Source of the DNA: Gibbula magus
Taxonomy: Eukaryota > Mollusca > Gastropoda > Trochida > Trochidae
Reading direction: 5' to 3'
NCBI GenBank assembly: GCA_936450465.1
Contig: OW388300.1
Span: 39,402,358 to 39,466,357, forward strand
Length of the DNA: 64,000 nt
Each line of letters opens with the position of its first letter. Position 1 is the stretch's first letter. Shown here piece by piece: positions 23,501 through 33,226 of this stretch. The notes under the pieces were generated by a model. The model saw only the letters and a program-made list of their open reading frames with translations, ran no database searches and was not told where the DNA came from. Made by a program: the position numbers and the translations under genes.

Positions 23501-26500
23501 CCCTAGAGAATTAAGATTTCGTCCTCTCTGTATAAATGTTTTAGAAGATGAATTACATTTTATGTTTTTATGCCCTATGTATAACGAATTAAGAAGTAAA
23601 TATATGTTAGACTTGAAATTTAAAACTAAAACATCTCCAGCTTCTCTGTTGCAAAGTGAAAATATCAATTGTTTACATGTGATTTCACACTATATCAAAG
23701 AAATATATCACATAAAATCTGTAAACAAATGTTATGATGTTTCAGTTATTGCACCTAATCTGTTAATTTCATCAAATGAATTGTGTATATTGTACATGGG
23801 CCTGTGGCCTTTATACTGAATAAACTATTTCAGTAGTTACATACATGTATCAATATACAATGTGACAAATAGAGAGATTATTATCCGAGGAAAAGTGCCA
23901 TATGACTTTAACAAAGCGAGTGTGAATCTGTGTATTGCCTGAGCGAAACTGTGGGTTATACATAAATTTGCAGGAGTTTTGTAAATAGAGATTATTACCC
24001 AAGGAAGTGTGCCATATGATTTTTTACAAATTGACTGTGCAGTGTTGTTCCTAGGTGCTCTGAGAGAGTCATTTTGGCCAATTCTGAACAGATGGGGCCT
24101 TTACAATGGTAAAAGTATCCTACTTCTCCAAATTTTAAGGATACCAATTAAGCCAAAAAGGGTCGGCAAATTCCCAAGGATCCTCTTCATGAACATCATT
24201 GAGTGTGAATTTTTTTATAACTCGATCGATAGCTGGGGTTATACACAAATTTGCATGAATTTCATAAATGTCATATGGCACACTTCGGAGTGTAGTTATT
24301 TCTTTATTACCCATTCTGTTCCATTTGAATCACATAAAAGTAGGCTACATCTCTCATCAAGTTTGGAAGAAAGGTACCATTCTACAAGTTTGGTCATCCA
24401 CGTTTTTCACATTTTCACATTGTTTAGGAAAGTGACATTTCACTAAAGCAGGGGGAAGCTATTCCTTGGCGCTATGTGTATGGAAGCTTTGCTATGGCCT
24501 AAAACATTGTTACGATAAATTATTTGCTACTTTGTGGATATTTTATCAACATGTTGTATTACTTCAAGAGTGATAAATTAGTAAAGACACAGATATTCAC
24601 AAAATAACAGCCCCATGGCAATATGATTCTGAATCAACCAACCTTCTTTGTAATTTTCCTCAAATTTCTTCTTTTGATGAGCTCTTATTTTAGTGACCTT
24701 TGACCCCAAAAGGAAGAAGGCGAGCAGCGCAGAGAAGAAACACAGACTAGCTAGTGTGAGAACAAATCCCACTAACAAACCTGGAAAAAACAACCATTAA
24801 AGTTCAAAATATAACAAAGGGTCTGAATATCTAATGTAAAATGTACATGAAAGCATGACGAAGCAAAATATAAACTCTTAATAACAAAAAGGAAAACACA
24901 ATTTGATAGTGAGTTATAAGTGGAAACAAACTGTTTAACTTATTGGCAGGGTTCGAAATTACCACTAGTCCGGTAGCGCATGGCTTGTGAAAAAGATGCT
25001 GGGCTAGTAGAGTGTAAAAACTGGTAATAAGTCCACAGGACTAGTTAAAATTTGAGATGAAATGATCATGGAGATGTATTTGGCTAGCTGGAAGAAGTCA
25101 GGACTAGTAATTTTAGAAATGCACTAGTCCAAATGGCTACTGCATTGAAAAGGTAAATTTTGACCCCTGTATTGGTATCGGATCAAGTCTTTGAAGGGCA
25201 TTTAGAAGTGGACTTAACAAGAAGAATAAAATTTTCTGGATTACAACTTCTTAAATGATAAAAGTTAACAGATGTAGTGTTAATATATATATTGATAATA
25301 AATACATTTGATAGATTATTACTTCATTTAGTATAAAATTAAGTCAAACTCAAAACCAAGTTCAACTTCCAATTGCATAACTCTTGCCAGTCTCCATTAC
25401 TGGCTGATTTAGGCCTTGCAGGATTTCCTAAGATACAAGTATCTATGCTAGGAAATTTGGGTCCACTATGCATTTCAGATGCAGCGATCTACTATATTGC
25501 CACGGCAAAGCTAGGGAAATGGCAAGGCCTAAATCAGCCAGTAATGGAGACTGGCAAGAGTTATGCTTTGCGTTGAGAAGTTGGACCAAGTTATGCAAAT
25601 CTTGTTCATGTGCAAAGTTTATTTCCAAACTCATTAACCCTTAACATGCGGGCGACGGAATAATCCGGGCGGGCTATAAGCGATTCGTAGGTACTCCAGT
25701 ACGGATCCCGGATCGCTTACTTAGAAGAATTCACGCCTGTCTATGTACTGGGCTAGCCTCCATACCGGGTCCCGAGTCGATTGTTTCCGCGACTCGCTGC
25801 ATGAGAATGGCTGTATTTATGCCTCGCAGCCCGCAATGAGAATAAAACTTTCTTCAGTGTCTGGTCAGAACGTCCAGCAAAATTCACACCAATTTGCGTG
25901 TGCATTGTTGACCCGTAACGCATCGATAATTAGCTTTACAAAAGGCCAATTTTGTCCTGCTTCGCTCCGATGGCTACACTGCCCGGCGGCTAATTAGCAC
26001 CTAAGTGTCTGCACTGCCCCGGGGTGAGATAGGCCCGTACAGGCTTATCTGTCTCGCATCCCGCCACATGGGCAGATAGCCTATGCTTATCTGTCTCGCA
26101 TCTCGCCACATGGGCAGATAGCTTCTAATTACGGGAAGATATTGCGATAAGCTACCTTTCTCTCGCACTTCGTATCATATGAACCAATTGGTTGTTTTCA
26201 TTTTTTTTATACCAAAATAAAGAGGAAAGAATGGCCTTTATTCCCATATAAAAATCGCAATTGCGCTAACATAACTGAAAATACAGCAATCGCACAGAGA
26301 TAGCCGACTTTCGCACTTTTGAATTTTGATACATGTGGCGCATTTACCCCAACATGCCTCGGCGCTCTATTTCTAAGAAACTACTTGGGATATTTTCATA
26401 ATTTTTTTATCAGTATATAGATAAAAGAATTGTCTTCAATTCCATATAAAATACGTGTATTTTCGGCAATAACTTTTGATGCGCCAGGTGTCGCGCAGAA

Positions 26501-29500
26501 GGTGATATTCGGCTTTGAATAAGTGGCGCTCTTAGCATATACCATCATTACGGGCTTTATAACTTGTGAACCGCAAGTCCGATTTTTATAATTTTTACAT
26601 CATTGTAAAGAGAAAAACATTGTCTTCAATTCCATGTATAATGCGCATGTTTTCGGGAAGAACTCTGCATGCGCAAAGCGCCGCGCCAAAAGGTATAATT
26701 TTCGCACTTCATAACTTTTGAACCGCAAGTCCGATTTTTATAATTTTTACATCATTGTAAAGAGAAAAACATTGTCTTTAATTCCAGATATAATGCGCAT
26801 GTTTTTGGGAAGAACTATGCATGCGCGGAGAGCCGCAATATTGATGTACGCATAAGTGAAGAAGTATGATAATATATAACTAAAATACTGTTCTTTTGAT
26901 ACGCAAATATAGAGCTTTATAAACGATGAACAACTGTCATGACGGAATTTTGTTTCCAGTTTTGGAAAAAAAATTATAACATAAAAGTGAAAATATATTT
27001 GAGTACGGGACCCGCCGCTCGGGGAAAAGCCTTTTCGTGGGAATATTTTCTCAGGAAAATATTTCACTTTTCGGAGTTTCTAAAAATGCGTGAACATTTT
27101 TGTTACTGATGCCATTTGCGAAAGGTTTTTATTTCTAAAATTCAAATGCGAGGGCGCACCTTTCCAAACCATTTGAATTGAATTTATTATTTTATCTTTT
27201 ACATTATTGAATAAAAGACGTTTCATTCAATAAGATTTGAAGAATTATTTATAAATATGTGTAGCGGACTGAACTGAGCAGATGGAGAATTTGATTCCTC
27301 ACCACTTTTATTACCAAAGTTCTTTTGTATCACAATTACTTTTTTAGGTATTAGTTTTTTCGTGAGCAGGGGAATTTCCGACGGGATTCGCCATGACATA
27401 ATGAGAAAAAATTCCCATGAACATGGGCGTGGTCCGTCATCTTCGGGACCGACCCACAAGTATAAATATCTACCGGGGGGTGCGCGGACCCCCCCGCTTT
27501 TGGTCGCCACCCCCCAAACTTTTTGTGCAAATTATTATTTTTTTTCTACTTTGAAATAAAGGTTCGTGTCATTCCGAGGTATGAAGGTTTCTGCTATATA
27601 TGTCGAGAGGGCATGGGAACCCATTCCCAATAGAATCCGGGGTTCGTCCCATAGGATTGTTCCTCGGAGTCTCTCGTTCTCAAAAGAGAACATGGGAAAC
27701 CTGTCCCGCGATTGAATCCGGGGTCCGCCGCGGAAGACGGGGACGGGAATTCCCGGAGAGCATGGGAGTATGCTCCCATGGGTCCGGGCTCCGCCTCGAG
27801 AGACCGCTCCTTGGATGCTCTGCTTCTCGAAAAGAGAAGTCATTCGGCAACTGACAACCCGAGCTTCCCTGACATAGTAGTTTATTTTCCGGGCCTCGCG
27901 CCCGGTGCTACACGTCGCCGAGGAAATCAGAAAATGGTCCGTTTGACATATGCGTCGGAAAAATCGGCGCGATGTCAGAAGCCGTCGGCGCCGTCGGCGC
28001 TTGCGACGCAGTCGTCCTAGATGCGCCGGGAGGTTCTGAAACTGGCAAATGAACGTCCATGAAGCTCACATTCATTATCTCTGTATGTTTATTGTCTCTA
28101 ATCACATGTTATATGTTGCATACATCTAACGCATTTTCAATCATTTACAGGTTGAAGCAGAATGCTGCGCGGACGTGGACGCAAGGCCCTGCGACGGCCT
28201 AGGACGTTGCATACTAGGACACGCAGCTTTGAAGCCGTTTCAAGCGACGACGACTTCATCAACGAGATCCATGCTGATGAAGCCTCTGATATGGAGTCAA
28301 CTGACAGTGATGGTAGCAGTGGTTTAGACAGTGATGATGCATATGATCGGGACACTGTAATAGATAGTGAACATGGTGACACAGATGCTCTGAGTGATAT
28401 AGAGACAGAGATTGCCAGAAAGATTCTAGCCGCCGGTAATTCCACCGAAGAAGACTTTAGTGGTTTTGAGGAGGAGTTTGCCGAAATACCACAATATAAT
28501 CATGATAATTCACAGACGTTTGATGAGTGGGTGGATGGTCCGCGGCCACGTGTAAACTTGCCTTTCACTGGTCAAACTGGGTTGCGCCAGTTCATAGAAC
28601 TTCCTGAGAACCCTGAACCTATTGACTTTTTCAATTTGTTTATACATAATGATGACTATGAGGATATGGCAACGGAAACCAATAGATATTTCAAACAAGC
28701 AATGGAGGACAAAATTCTAAGACCCCGTTCAAGAATGCAACAGTGGCAAGACACTAATGCAGAAGAGATGAAGGTATTTGTAGCCATGACAATTGCCATG
28801 TCATTGGTTGTGCAGAGAAACTTTGCTGATTACTGGTCAACAAGTGATGTTACCTCAACGCCTTTCTTCGCCAAGTGCATGCCCCGAGACAGGTTTTGGC
28901 TTCTTATAACCTACCTACACTTGGCTGACAACAGGAGGATGCCGGGCCGTAACACCCCGTGCTTTTCACCAATAAATAAACTGGGACACTTGTATAACCG
29001 GATAGTTCACCGTTTTTCAAGAGTGTATAAACCGCATCAAAACATTTCAGTCGACGAGGGCATGGTGCCCTGGAAAGGTAACTTATCTTTCAAAGTTTAT
29101 CTTCCCGACAAGCCTAAGAAGTATGGGATAAAGGCTTTCATGTTGTGTGACTCGCACAACGGATACGTTTGCAAGTTCAAACTCTACACTGGAAAAACGA
29201 ATGAACCGGTTTCTGAAGGTGGCAAAACTTATGATGTAGTCATGGACTTGGTGAACGACTACGTTGGACAGGGGCATCACATCTTTATGGACAACTACTA
29301 TTCGTCCACAAATCTGTACATAAATTTGTGGGAGCGGGGAATAGGTGCCACGGGGACGTTGAGAGCCAATCGAAAGGGACTTCCTGATTCAGTCAAGAAA
29401 CCTAAAAAGAAAGCCAAGCAAGGGGACATGACAGTTTCTCACAACCATGGCCTACTCGTTCTTCGCTACGAAGATAGAAAATCAGTGCTTCTCATGTCAA

Positions 29501-31959
29501 CTGTTGAAGATACACAACTTGAACAAACAGGGAAGAAGAACCGGGCAACAGGGGAACCAGTTCTCAAGCCGCGCATTGTAACAACGTACAACAAGTACAT
29601 GGGAGGTGTTGATCGGGCCGACCAGATGTTGTCGTACACGCCGTTCCGAGTGAAGACCCTGAAGTGGTGGAAACGGGTTTGGTTTCACGTTCTCAACGTT
29701 GCCATGTTGAACTCTTACATCGTTTATAAAGAATACAGCAAAGATAAACCTCTAAAAACAAGTCGGGAATACAGGAAAGCTTTGGCGCAACATATAGTAA
29801 CATTTGCGGACAAGGAACAAGTTCCATCACTTTGCAGACGTCCCCGTGGTCGGCCGAGCACGAGCGACGAGAGTGTCACTCGTCTTCATGGACGTCACTT
29901 TCCGACGAAGATTGAGCCTGTCGGAAGGAAGAAAAACGTCACAAGGATGTGTGTGGTATGCTCTAAGGCAAAACGCGCCGTCCTCGCAAAACAGATTGAA
30001 GAAGGCAATGGGCCAGCAAGGAAGAAAAAACGAGTAGGCAGAGAGTCTTCTTATGAATGTACAGATTGTAATGTTTCTCTGTGCGCCGCACCATGCTTCA
30101 AACTGTACCACACCGCCACTGACTATTCCAGGGCTTACATCACTGCCACGGAAAAAGAAAGAAATGAAGAAGGGAATGAAGAAGAAGAAAATTGAAAGTA
30201 AAGAGAGCCGAAGTGTGGACAACCAGTATATACACATTATATACATACCTTGTTAGGTCCCTAAAGCTGTTCTGCGCACAACCGCAGGTAAATATTGTGT
30301 ATATTTGTACGTAAATGCATTGTAATTTCATTGTAATACATGTCATTGCAAATAATATTTTTTATTTTATCAAAGAGACAGAGAAAGTGAATGCGAGCTT
30401 TCATTGGAAGTTCAGCCAGAACCGCATCATAAAAAACACCCATAAATGCTGAACCGGGTGGCCGATTTTCATAAAACTTACATGGGGTAAAGAGGAAAGA
30501 TTCGGCTTTGATTCAATATAAAATTTATACATGCGCACGAAAAACTAAAGTTGCGGCACGTGCCCCGATATGCGCGATAGTCAAAAAGTTGCCTCAAAGT
30601 ACCGAGGGTACCTTCATTTGGCCCGCTATAGCTTCCGAACGAAGTTGTGCATTTTTTTTCTTTTTACATCATCATAAAAAGCAATAAATTGTCTTCAATT
30701 CCATGTATCATATGTATATGCGCAGCGAAAAATAAACATGCGGCAAATGATGCGCCAGATGTCGCAAAAAGTTAGTTTTTCAAAAATGAATTTTCTAAGT
30801 ACTGGGGGTGCCTTCCTTACGCTCTTCATATATTGCGAACCGTTTGACGTATTCCAATAATTTTTATATCATTGTAAAGAGGAATAAATTGTCTTCAAGT
30901 ACATACGTGTTTCGCATGCGCGCGAAATAATTTACGATTTTATAAAGCTGGAAATAAAGACAAACTTTACACCGCGCAACATGTATTGCGTTCGCCGCGG
31001 TGATTAGTGTATGCTGTGCTCATTAGTACCCATTAGTTCCACGCGCGCTCGGCTCTGGCACCCTCGAGGAGGTCTCGAGGAGGTCTCGAGGAGGTAACGG
31101 TACTGTAATTAGCACAGTCCCGGGGGGACCAAGCAGTGCCAGTAACTTGGTGCGCGTCGGGACCATTCACGTGGTACTGTCGGGGTAGCGTCACTCTCCT
31201 TTGGTTGGTTATATTTTCTGAACCATAAGTCGTATTCTAATAATTTTTACGTCATTGTAAAGAGGAATAAACTATCTACAAGCACATATAAATTTCGCAA
31301 TATGCGCGCTCAGGAGTTTTGATTTCATGAAGCTGGAAATAAAGACTTTAGATGACAATAGAATTATAACCATAGGTCGCATTCTAATATTTTTTATATC
31401 ATTGTAAAGACAAACATCTGGTCTTCAAGTCCATAAAAAAATTTCAGTAGCGCGCTCCAAATTCATGATGTTATAAGGCCCGAATTAAAGACAATCTTTA
31501 CAAAGTAATAGAAAAGTAAAGAAAAATCGTAAAAAAATAATTCAAAGATGCGGGTATGAAGCAACCATTTGTGTACGGGTGCCGCGACTTGAATTTGTAT
31601 TCAACGCCCGTATATAGGCCGTATTCGCCATGGAGATGCGGTATCTTTTGTAAAAACGGTACCGGAATCGCCGCCTGTAAATTCCGCCAGCAGAGCTAGT
31701 TAGTGCCTAAGCTCAAACTACTGCTGCGAGCTGCGAGCCTGTAAATTCCGCCACAGGGGCTAAAAATGGTAAAATATATATACGCAACGTAAGGGTTAAA
31801 AGCTTGATTATTCAAATTTATTTCTGAGACTTAACTACCGGTACACACCTGCAACAGCTCCTGATGTGCTCAAACTTTTCTTCTTCAGGCCATAAAGAGC
31901 AATAACAACAGGAGCAATGGACGCTGCCAGCCATCTCCAGGGTGCAGGTGCAGCATAGT
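20561..31959 (-). CDS. TMEM19: TMEM19 (multi-pass membrane protein), 5' exon not found
   Basis: Conserved polytopic membrane protein (DUF92/TMEM19 family). Its cellular role is poorly known; some DUF92 relatives, such as plant VTE6, are phytyl-phosphate kinases. Exons in coding order on the minus strand: 31959-31849, 24780-24643, 23035-22781, 22209-21994, 20727-20561. All junctions are GT-AG and the phases match, giving 294 residues and a TGA at 20561-20563. Family blocks seen: APWRWLAASIAPVVIALYG and KKKSLSTSGAVAG (N-terminal side), YKEGGQRNWVQVLCNGGVA, CCGDTFSSEIGTVLG, GTNGGVTIIGTLSSAVGGT, PQWPIIMLGGVAGIVGSIID, SYLGAWFQYSG and ALLDNHAVNLLSS near the end. Vertebrate TMEM19 is about 336 residues, so about 40 N-terminal residues (the first membrane helix) are missing and should lie upstream of 31959. 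A whole piggyBac element occupies the 7.1-kb intron 24781-31848. Confidence 0.9.
20977..21467. mobile_element. TTAA-flanked MITE, family B, in a TMEM19 intron
   Basis: TTAA at 20977-20980 and 21464-21467 bounds a 483-bp element whose ends are inverted: aggtacatccattgtgtt on the left, and on the right the reverse complement of aggtgcatccattgtgtt, with one mismatch. There is no ORF of note. The ends differ from families A, C and D, but all start TTAAAGG. Confidence 0.75.
21477..21760. repeat. Degenerate tandem repeat of about 133 bp in a TMEM19 intron
   Basis: The segment aaaagtggtcaaagtgttg occurs at 21477 and again about 133 bp later, with related sequence following each. The last part (acatacagaaggacagttac) resembles the 3' part of repeat elements common in marine invertebrates. 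No coding potential is seen. Confidence 0.5.
21871..21960. repeat. Three 30-bp units containing atttgcaaat
   Basis: The string tgatttgcaa begins at 21871, 21901 and 21931, exactly 30 bp apart. The flanks add an inverted copy (gcaaatcaaacgc, ending near 21970), so the block can also fold back. It lies about 25 bp from the TMEM19 exon end at 21994, on the intron side. The atttgcaaat core resembles a POU-octamer-like motif; any function is speculative. Confidence 0.7.
22373..22723. mobile_element. TTAA-flanked MITE, family A, second copy (TMEM19 intron)
   Basis: TTAA at 22373-22376 and 22720-22723, ends aggggctgtagcatgtt and aacttgctagtgcccctt. It is collinear with the copy at 6555-6916 and more diverged at its ends. 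It lies 57 bp from the TMEM19 exon that begins at 22781. Confidence 0.8.
23427..23819 (+). pseudogene. LINE reverse-transcriptase C-terminal fragment
   Basis: The 130-residue frame carries the ORF2 tail pattern RPLCINVLEDELHFMFLCP followed by MYNELRSKYM and a C-terminal helix ISHYIKEIYHIKS. This is the zinc-knuckle-like region that follows the RT domain of many invertebrate non-LTR elements. There are no upstream RT motifs, so it is a 5'-truncated relic. It sits in a TMEM19 intron, antisense to that gene. Confidence 0.65.
24040..24200 (+). repeat. Dispersed repeat shared with 38683-38845
   Basis: About 160 bp around 'tcattttggccaattctgaa' and 'atggtaaaagtatcctact' matches a segment at 38683-38845 in progranulin intron 1, same orientation. 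The long frame at 24009-24446 crosses this repeat and is not treated as a gene. Confidence 0.65.
25355..25590. mobile_element. Palindromic MITE with perfect 44-bp arms
   Basis: The arms 25376-25419 and 25522-25565 are exact reverse complements (starting cataactcttgccagtctcc), around a 102-bp centre. Weaker similarity extends outward ('accaagttcaactt' against its reverse complement). It lies about 50 bp from the left TTAA of piggyBac copy 1, in the same TMEM19 intron. Confidence 0.85.
26041..26126. repeat. Two 42-bp tandem units at the left end of piggyBac copy 1
   Basis: 'gcttatctgtctcgcat' starts near 26043 and again 42 bp later, each followed by 'cgccacatgggcagatagc'. The mirrored block is at about 54061-54146 in copy 2. 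It lies within the terminal 0.5 kb of the element. Confidence 0.75.
26200..26810. repeat. Left subterminal repeat array of piggyBac copy 1
   Basis: At least four degenerate copies of a motif near 26210, 26410, 26600 and 26755, each with an A/T-rich stretch, 'catcattgtaaagag', then 'attgtcttcaattccat' and a CpG-rich 'gcgcatg' step. The last two are nearly identical over about 100 bp, including 'gaaccgcaagtccgattttt'. The same motif recurs on the far side of the transposase gene (30480-31450). Confidence 0.75.
27461..27468 (+). promoter_or_regulatory. Candidate TATA box of the piggyBac transposase gene (copy 1)
   Basis: TATAAATA is followed after a few bases by a strong G/C hairpin (ccggggggt... 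acccccccg, about 27472-27500). It is 700 bp upstream of the transposase ATG, whose immediate 5' side looks like a splice acceptor (ttacag ending 28150). A promoter here with a 5' UTR intron is a reasonable model. The mirrored box in copy 2 is at 52720-52727 on the minus strand. Confidence 0.4.
27600..27840. repeat. GC-rich degenerate tandem units in the transposase leader (copy 1)
   Basis: Two to three imperfect units of about 80-120 bp share 'gagcatggga', 'gaatccggggt(t/c)cg' and 'ctcgaaaagagaa'-like endings. Composition is far more GC-rich than the flanks. Overlapping open frames on both strands here have repeat-like translations and no known domain, so I treat this as leader or regulatory DNA. 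Confidence 0.45.
28162..30195 (+). CDS. piggyBac transposase (copy 1), intact 677 aa
   Basis: Cuts and pastes DNA at TTAA sites. After a basic start (residues 1-21) comes an acidic stretch (about 27-105), then the DDE_Tnp_1_7 core (about 130-490). Putative catalytic residues are D298 in SVDEGM, D377 in FMDNYYSS and D484 in GGVDRADQM, matching the piggyBac DDD triad by motif context. The C-terminus has a cross-brace zinc-binding domain: C597, C600, C633, C636, C641, C645 and H650. Length is somewhat above the 594-residue moth protein because of the acidic leader. An acceptor-like ttacag ends 11 bp before the ATG, suggesting a 5' UTR intron. The frame is open throughout. Copy 2 differs by three residues that I can see (S27T, a V/I and a T/M). 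Confidence 0.95.
   Translation: MLRGRGRKALRRPRTLHTRTRSFEAVSSDDDFINEIHADEASDMESTDSDGSSGLDSDDAYDRDTVIDSEHGDTDALSDIETEIARKILAAGNSTEEDFSGFEEEFAEIPQYNHDNSQTFDEWVDGPRPRVNLPFTGQTGLRQFIELPENPEPIDFFNLFIHNDDYEDMATETNRYFKQAMEDKILRPRSRMQQWQDTNAEEMKVFVAMTIAMSLVVQRNFADYWSTSDVTSTPFFAKCMPRDRFWLLITYLHLADNRRMPGRNTPCFSPINKLGHLYNRIVHRFSRVYKPHQNISVDEGMVPWKGNLSFKVYLPDKPKKYGIKAFMLCDSHNGYVCKFKLYTGKTNEPVSEGGKTYDVVMDLVNDYVGQGHHIFMDNYYSSTNLYINLWERGIGATGTLRANRKGLPDSVKKPKKKAKQGDMTVSHNHGLLVLRYEDRKSVLLMSTVEDTQLEQTGKKNRATGEPVLKPRIVTTYNKYMGGVDRADQMLSYTPFRVKTLKWWKRVWFHVLNVAMLNSYIVYKEYSKDKPLKTSREYRKALAQHIVTFADKEQVPSLCRRPRGRPSTSDESVTRLHGRHFPTKIEPVGRKKNVTRMCVVCSKAKRAVLAKQIEEGNGPARKKKRVGRESSYECTDCNVSLCAAPCFKLYHTATDYSRAYITATEKERNEEGNEEEEN
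30480..31450. repeat. Right subterminal repeat array of piggyBac copy 1
   Basis: About five degenerate copies (near 30490, 30670, 30870, 31250 and 31400) of the 'catcattgtaaagag ... attgtcttcaa' motif seen on the left side. Between them, 31062-31095 is three copies of an 11-bp unit (ctcgaggaggt). Near the terminus 'gcctgtaaattccgcca' occurs twice (about 31671 and 31737). Confidence 0.7.
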
Positions 31960-32091
31960 CTGTATATACAAAATAGATTGGTGTTTATAAAGTTCATTTA
32001 ATGAATCGTATAACTAAATCTAATTACTGGTATTAAAATTTATCTTGTGAAAGCTTGCCTATCTTCATTTGTAAATCAGTGTTAAAGGGAG

Positions 32092-33226
32092 GGTTCTGTT
32101 GCCATCTTTGATTTTTTGCATTACGATCAATGAAAACATGCTATATTGTACCTAATTTTTTAATAACTACAGACATATACTGATAAAGTATTCACAAAGT
32201 AACACATATCATGTCATAAAATATTAAAAAATAGAGCCATGGGCTCTGTAGCTCATCAGGATTTCATTGATTTAATATCTAAGGTTGAATATCTAAGTTA
32301 TCTCAAGTAATACATTGTTAACAAGCAAAAAATAGGTTTTAAGATCATGACCCCTGTGACCCGTATTTGGAGTCACAGGGTCACCAATCCTACAATTAGA
32401 ATCACCTTTGACCAAAGAGTCTCTACACAACATTTCACCTTTCTAGAGCTTTACATACTTGAGATAAAGATGAAAATGGGTTTTTGGGTCATGACCCGTG
32501 ACCTAGATTGGGGTCACAGGGTCACAGAATCTACGTTTTAGAATCCCCATTGGCCAAGGAGTCTGCACACAACTTTTCAGCTCTCTAGACCTTCTTGAGC
32601 TGGAGAAGAAGATGAAAATAGGTTTATAAGGATGTGACCCCTGTGACCCCATTTGGGGTCACGGGGTCACGAAATCTACAATTTAGAATCCCCATTGGCC
32701 AAGGACTCTGCACACAACTTTTCAGCTCTCTAGGCCTTTTGGAACTGGAGAAGAAGATGAAAATAGGTGTTTAAGTATGTAACCCCTGTGACCCCATTTG
32801 GGGTCATGGGGTCACGAAATCTACAATTTAGAATCCCCATTGGCCAAAGAGTCTGCACATAAAATTTCAGCTCTGTGGAGTCATTGGTTCTGGAGAAGAA
32901 GTCGAAAAAGCGAAAAGTTTACGGACGGATGGACGGACGCCGGACACCATGCCATGCCATAAGCCCTTTGGGCCTTTCAGGCCTGATGAGCTAAAAAACA
33001 ATTTGCTGTTATGTTAAACAAAGTTTTCCCCACTTGTAACGGCAGTGAATGGCTTCAGTTCTCTTTTTTTAATGTTTTTTAAACAATGTTCTCTTGTCTT
33101 TATCAAGTTGTTAAATGTAAAGTCATCAAAATATTAACTTTTATTCATTTATTAATAGTATATATCTGTAAATGGGACTATCCTCTGGAATTTCGTTTCC
33201 ACAAAAAATACCCAGATAGAATCTGA
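32092..33226. mobile_element. TTAA MITE, family D, interrupted by a nested element
   Basis: It starts at TTAA (32092-32095) with 'agggagggttctgttgcc'. It is collinear with the copy at 41785-42196 up to 'cataaaatatta' (32225), and resumes at 32994 with 'acaatttgctgttatg' through 'aaaaaatacccagatagaa' near 33226. The 0.76-kb segment between (32233-32993) is absent from other copies, so it is a later insertion. The right terminus is decayed. Confidence 0.7.
32233..32996 (+). mobile_element. Helitron-like element with about 145-bp tandem core
   Basis: Nested inside a MITE. The left end has a small hairpin (agagcc-ggctct, 32233-32247), then TAGCTCATCAGG (32249-32260). The right end has a GGCCT-AGGCC hairpin (32971-32983) overlapping CCTGATGAGCTA (32982-32993), the inverted form. 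The core is four tandem units marked by 'gaatccccattggcca' at 32541, 32686 and 32831 (145 bp apart) and a diverged one at 32399. Terminal hairpins, short subterminal inverted repeats and a tandem core resemble Helentron/HINE-type elements. That class is inferred, as no Rep/helicase gene is present. Confidence 0.6.

Larger units (their letters stand above)
25638..31795 (+). mobile_element. Full-length 6.16-kb piggyBac element, copy 1 (in TMEM19 intron)
   Basis: TTAA flanks both ends (25634-25637 and 31796-31799). The termini read CCCTTAACATGCG and, reversed, CCCTTACGTTGCG: an imperfect 13-bp TIR with the CCC start usual for piggyBac. Between them is one intact transposase ORF. The element is 6158 bp, against about 2.5 kb for the classical moth element. 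The extra length is 2.5 kb on the 5' side and 1.6 kb on the 3' side, filled with degenerate subterminal repeats. It is antisense to TMEM19. A nearly identical inverted copy is at 48389-54549. Confidence 0.93.

Noticed and set aside
24009..24446. 145-residue plus-strand frame in a TMEM19 intron
   Set aside because: It crosses a dispersed repeat also found at 38683-38845 and a palindromic segment. It has no domain and is antisense in an intron.
27594..28020. Overlapping 60-100-residue frames on both strands in the piggyBac leader (e.g. 27712-28020, 27535-27843)
   Set aside because: They fall on GC-rich degenerate tandem repeats, have Gly/Arg/Pro-rich repeat-like translations without a domain, and lie in what looks like the 5' leader of the transposase gene.
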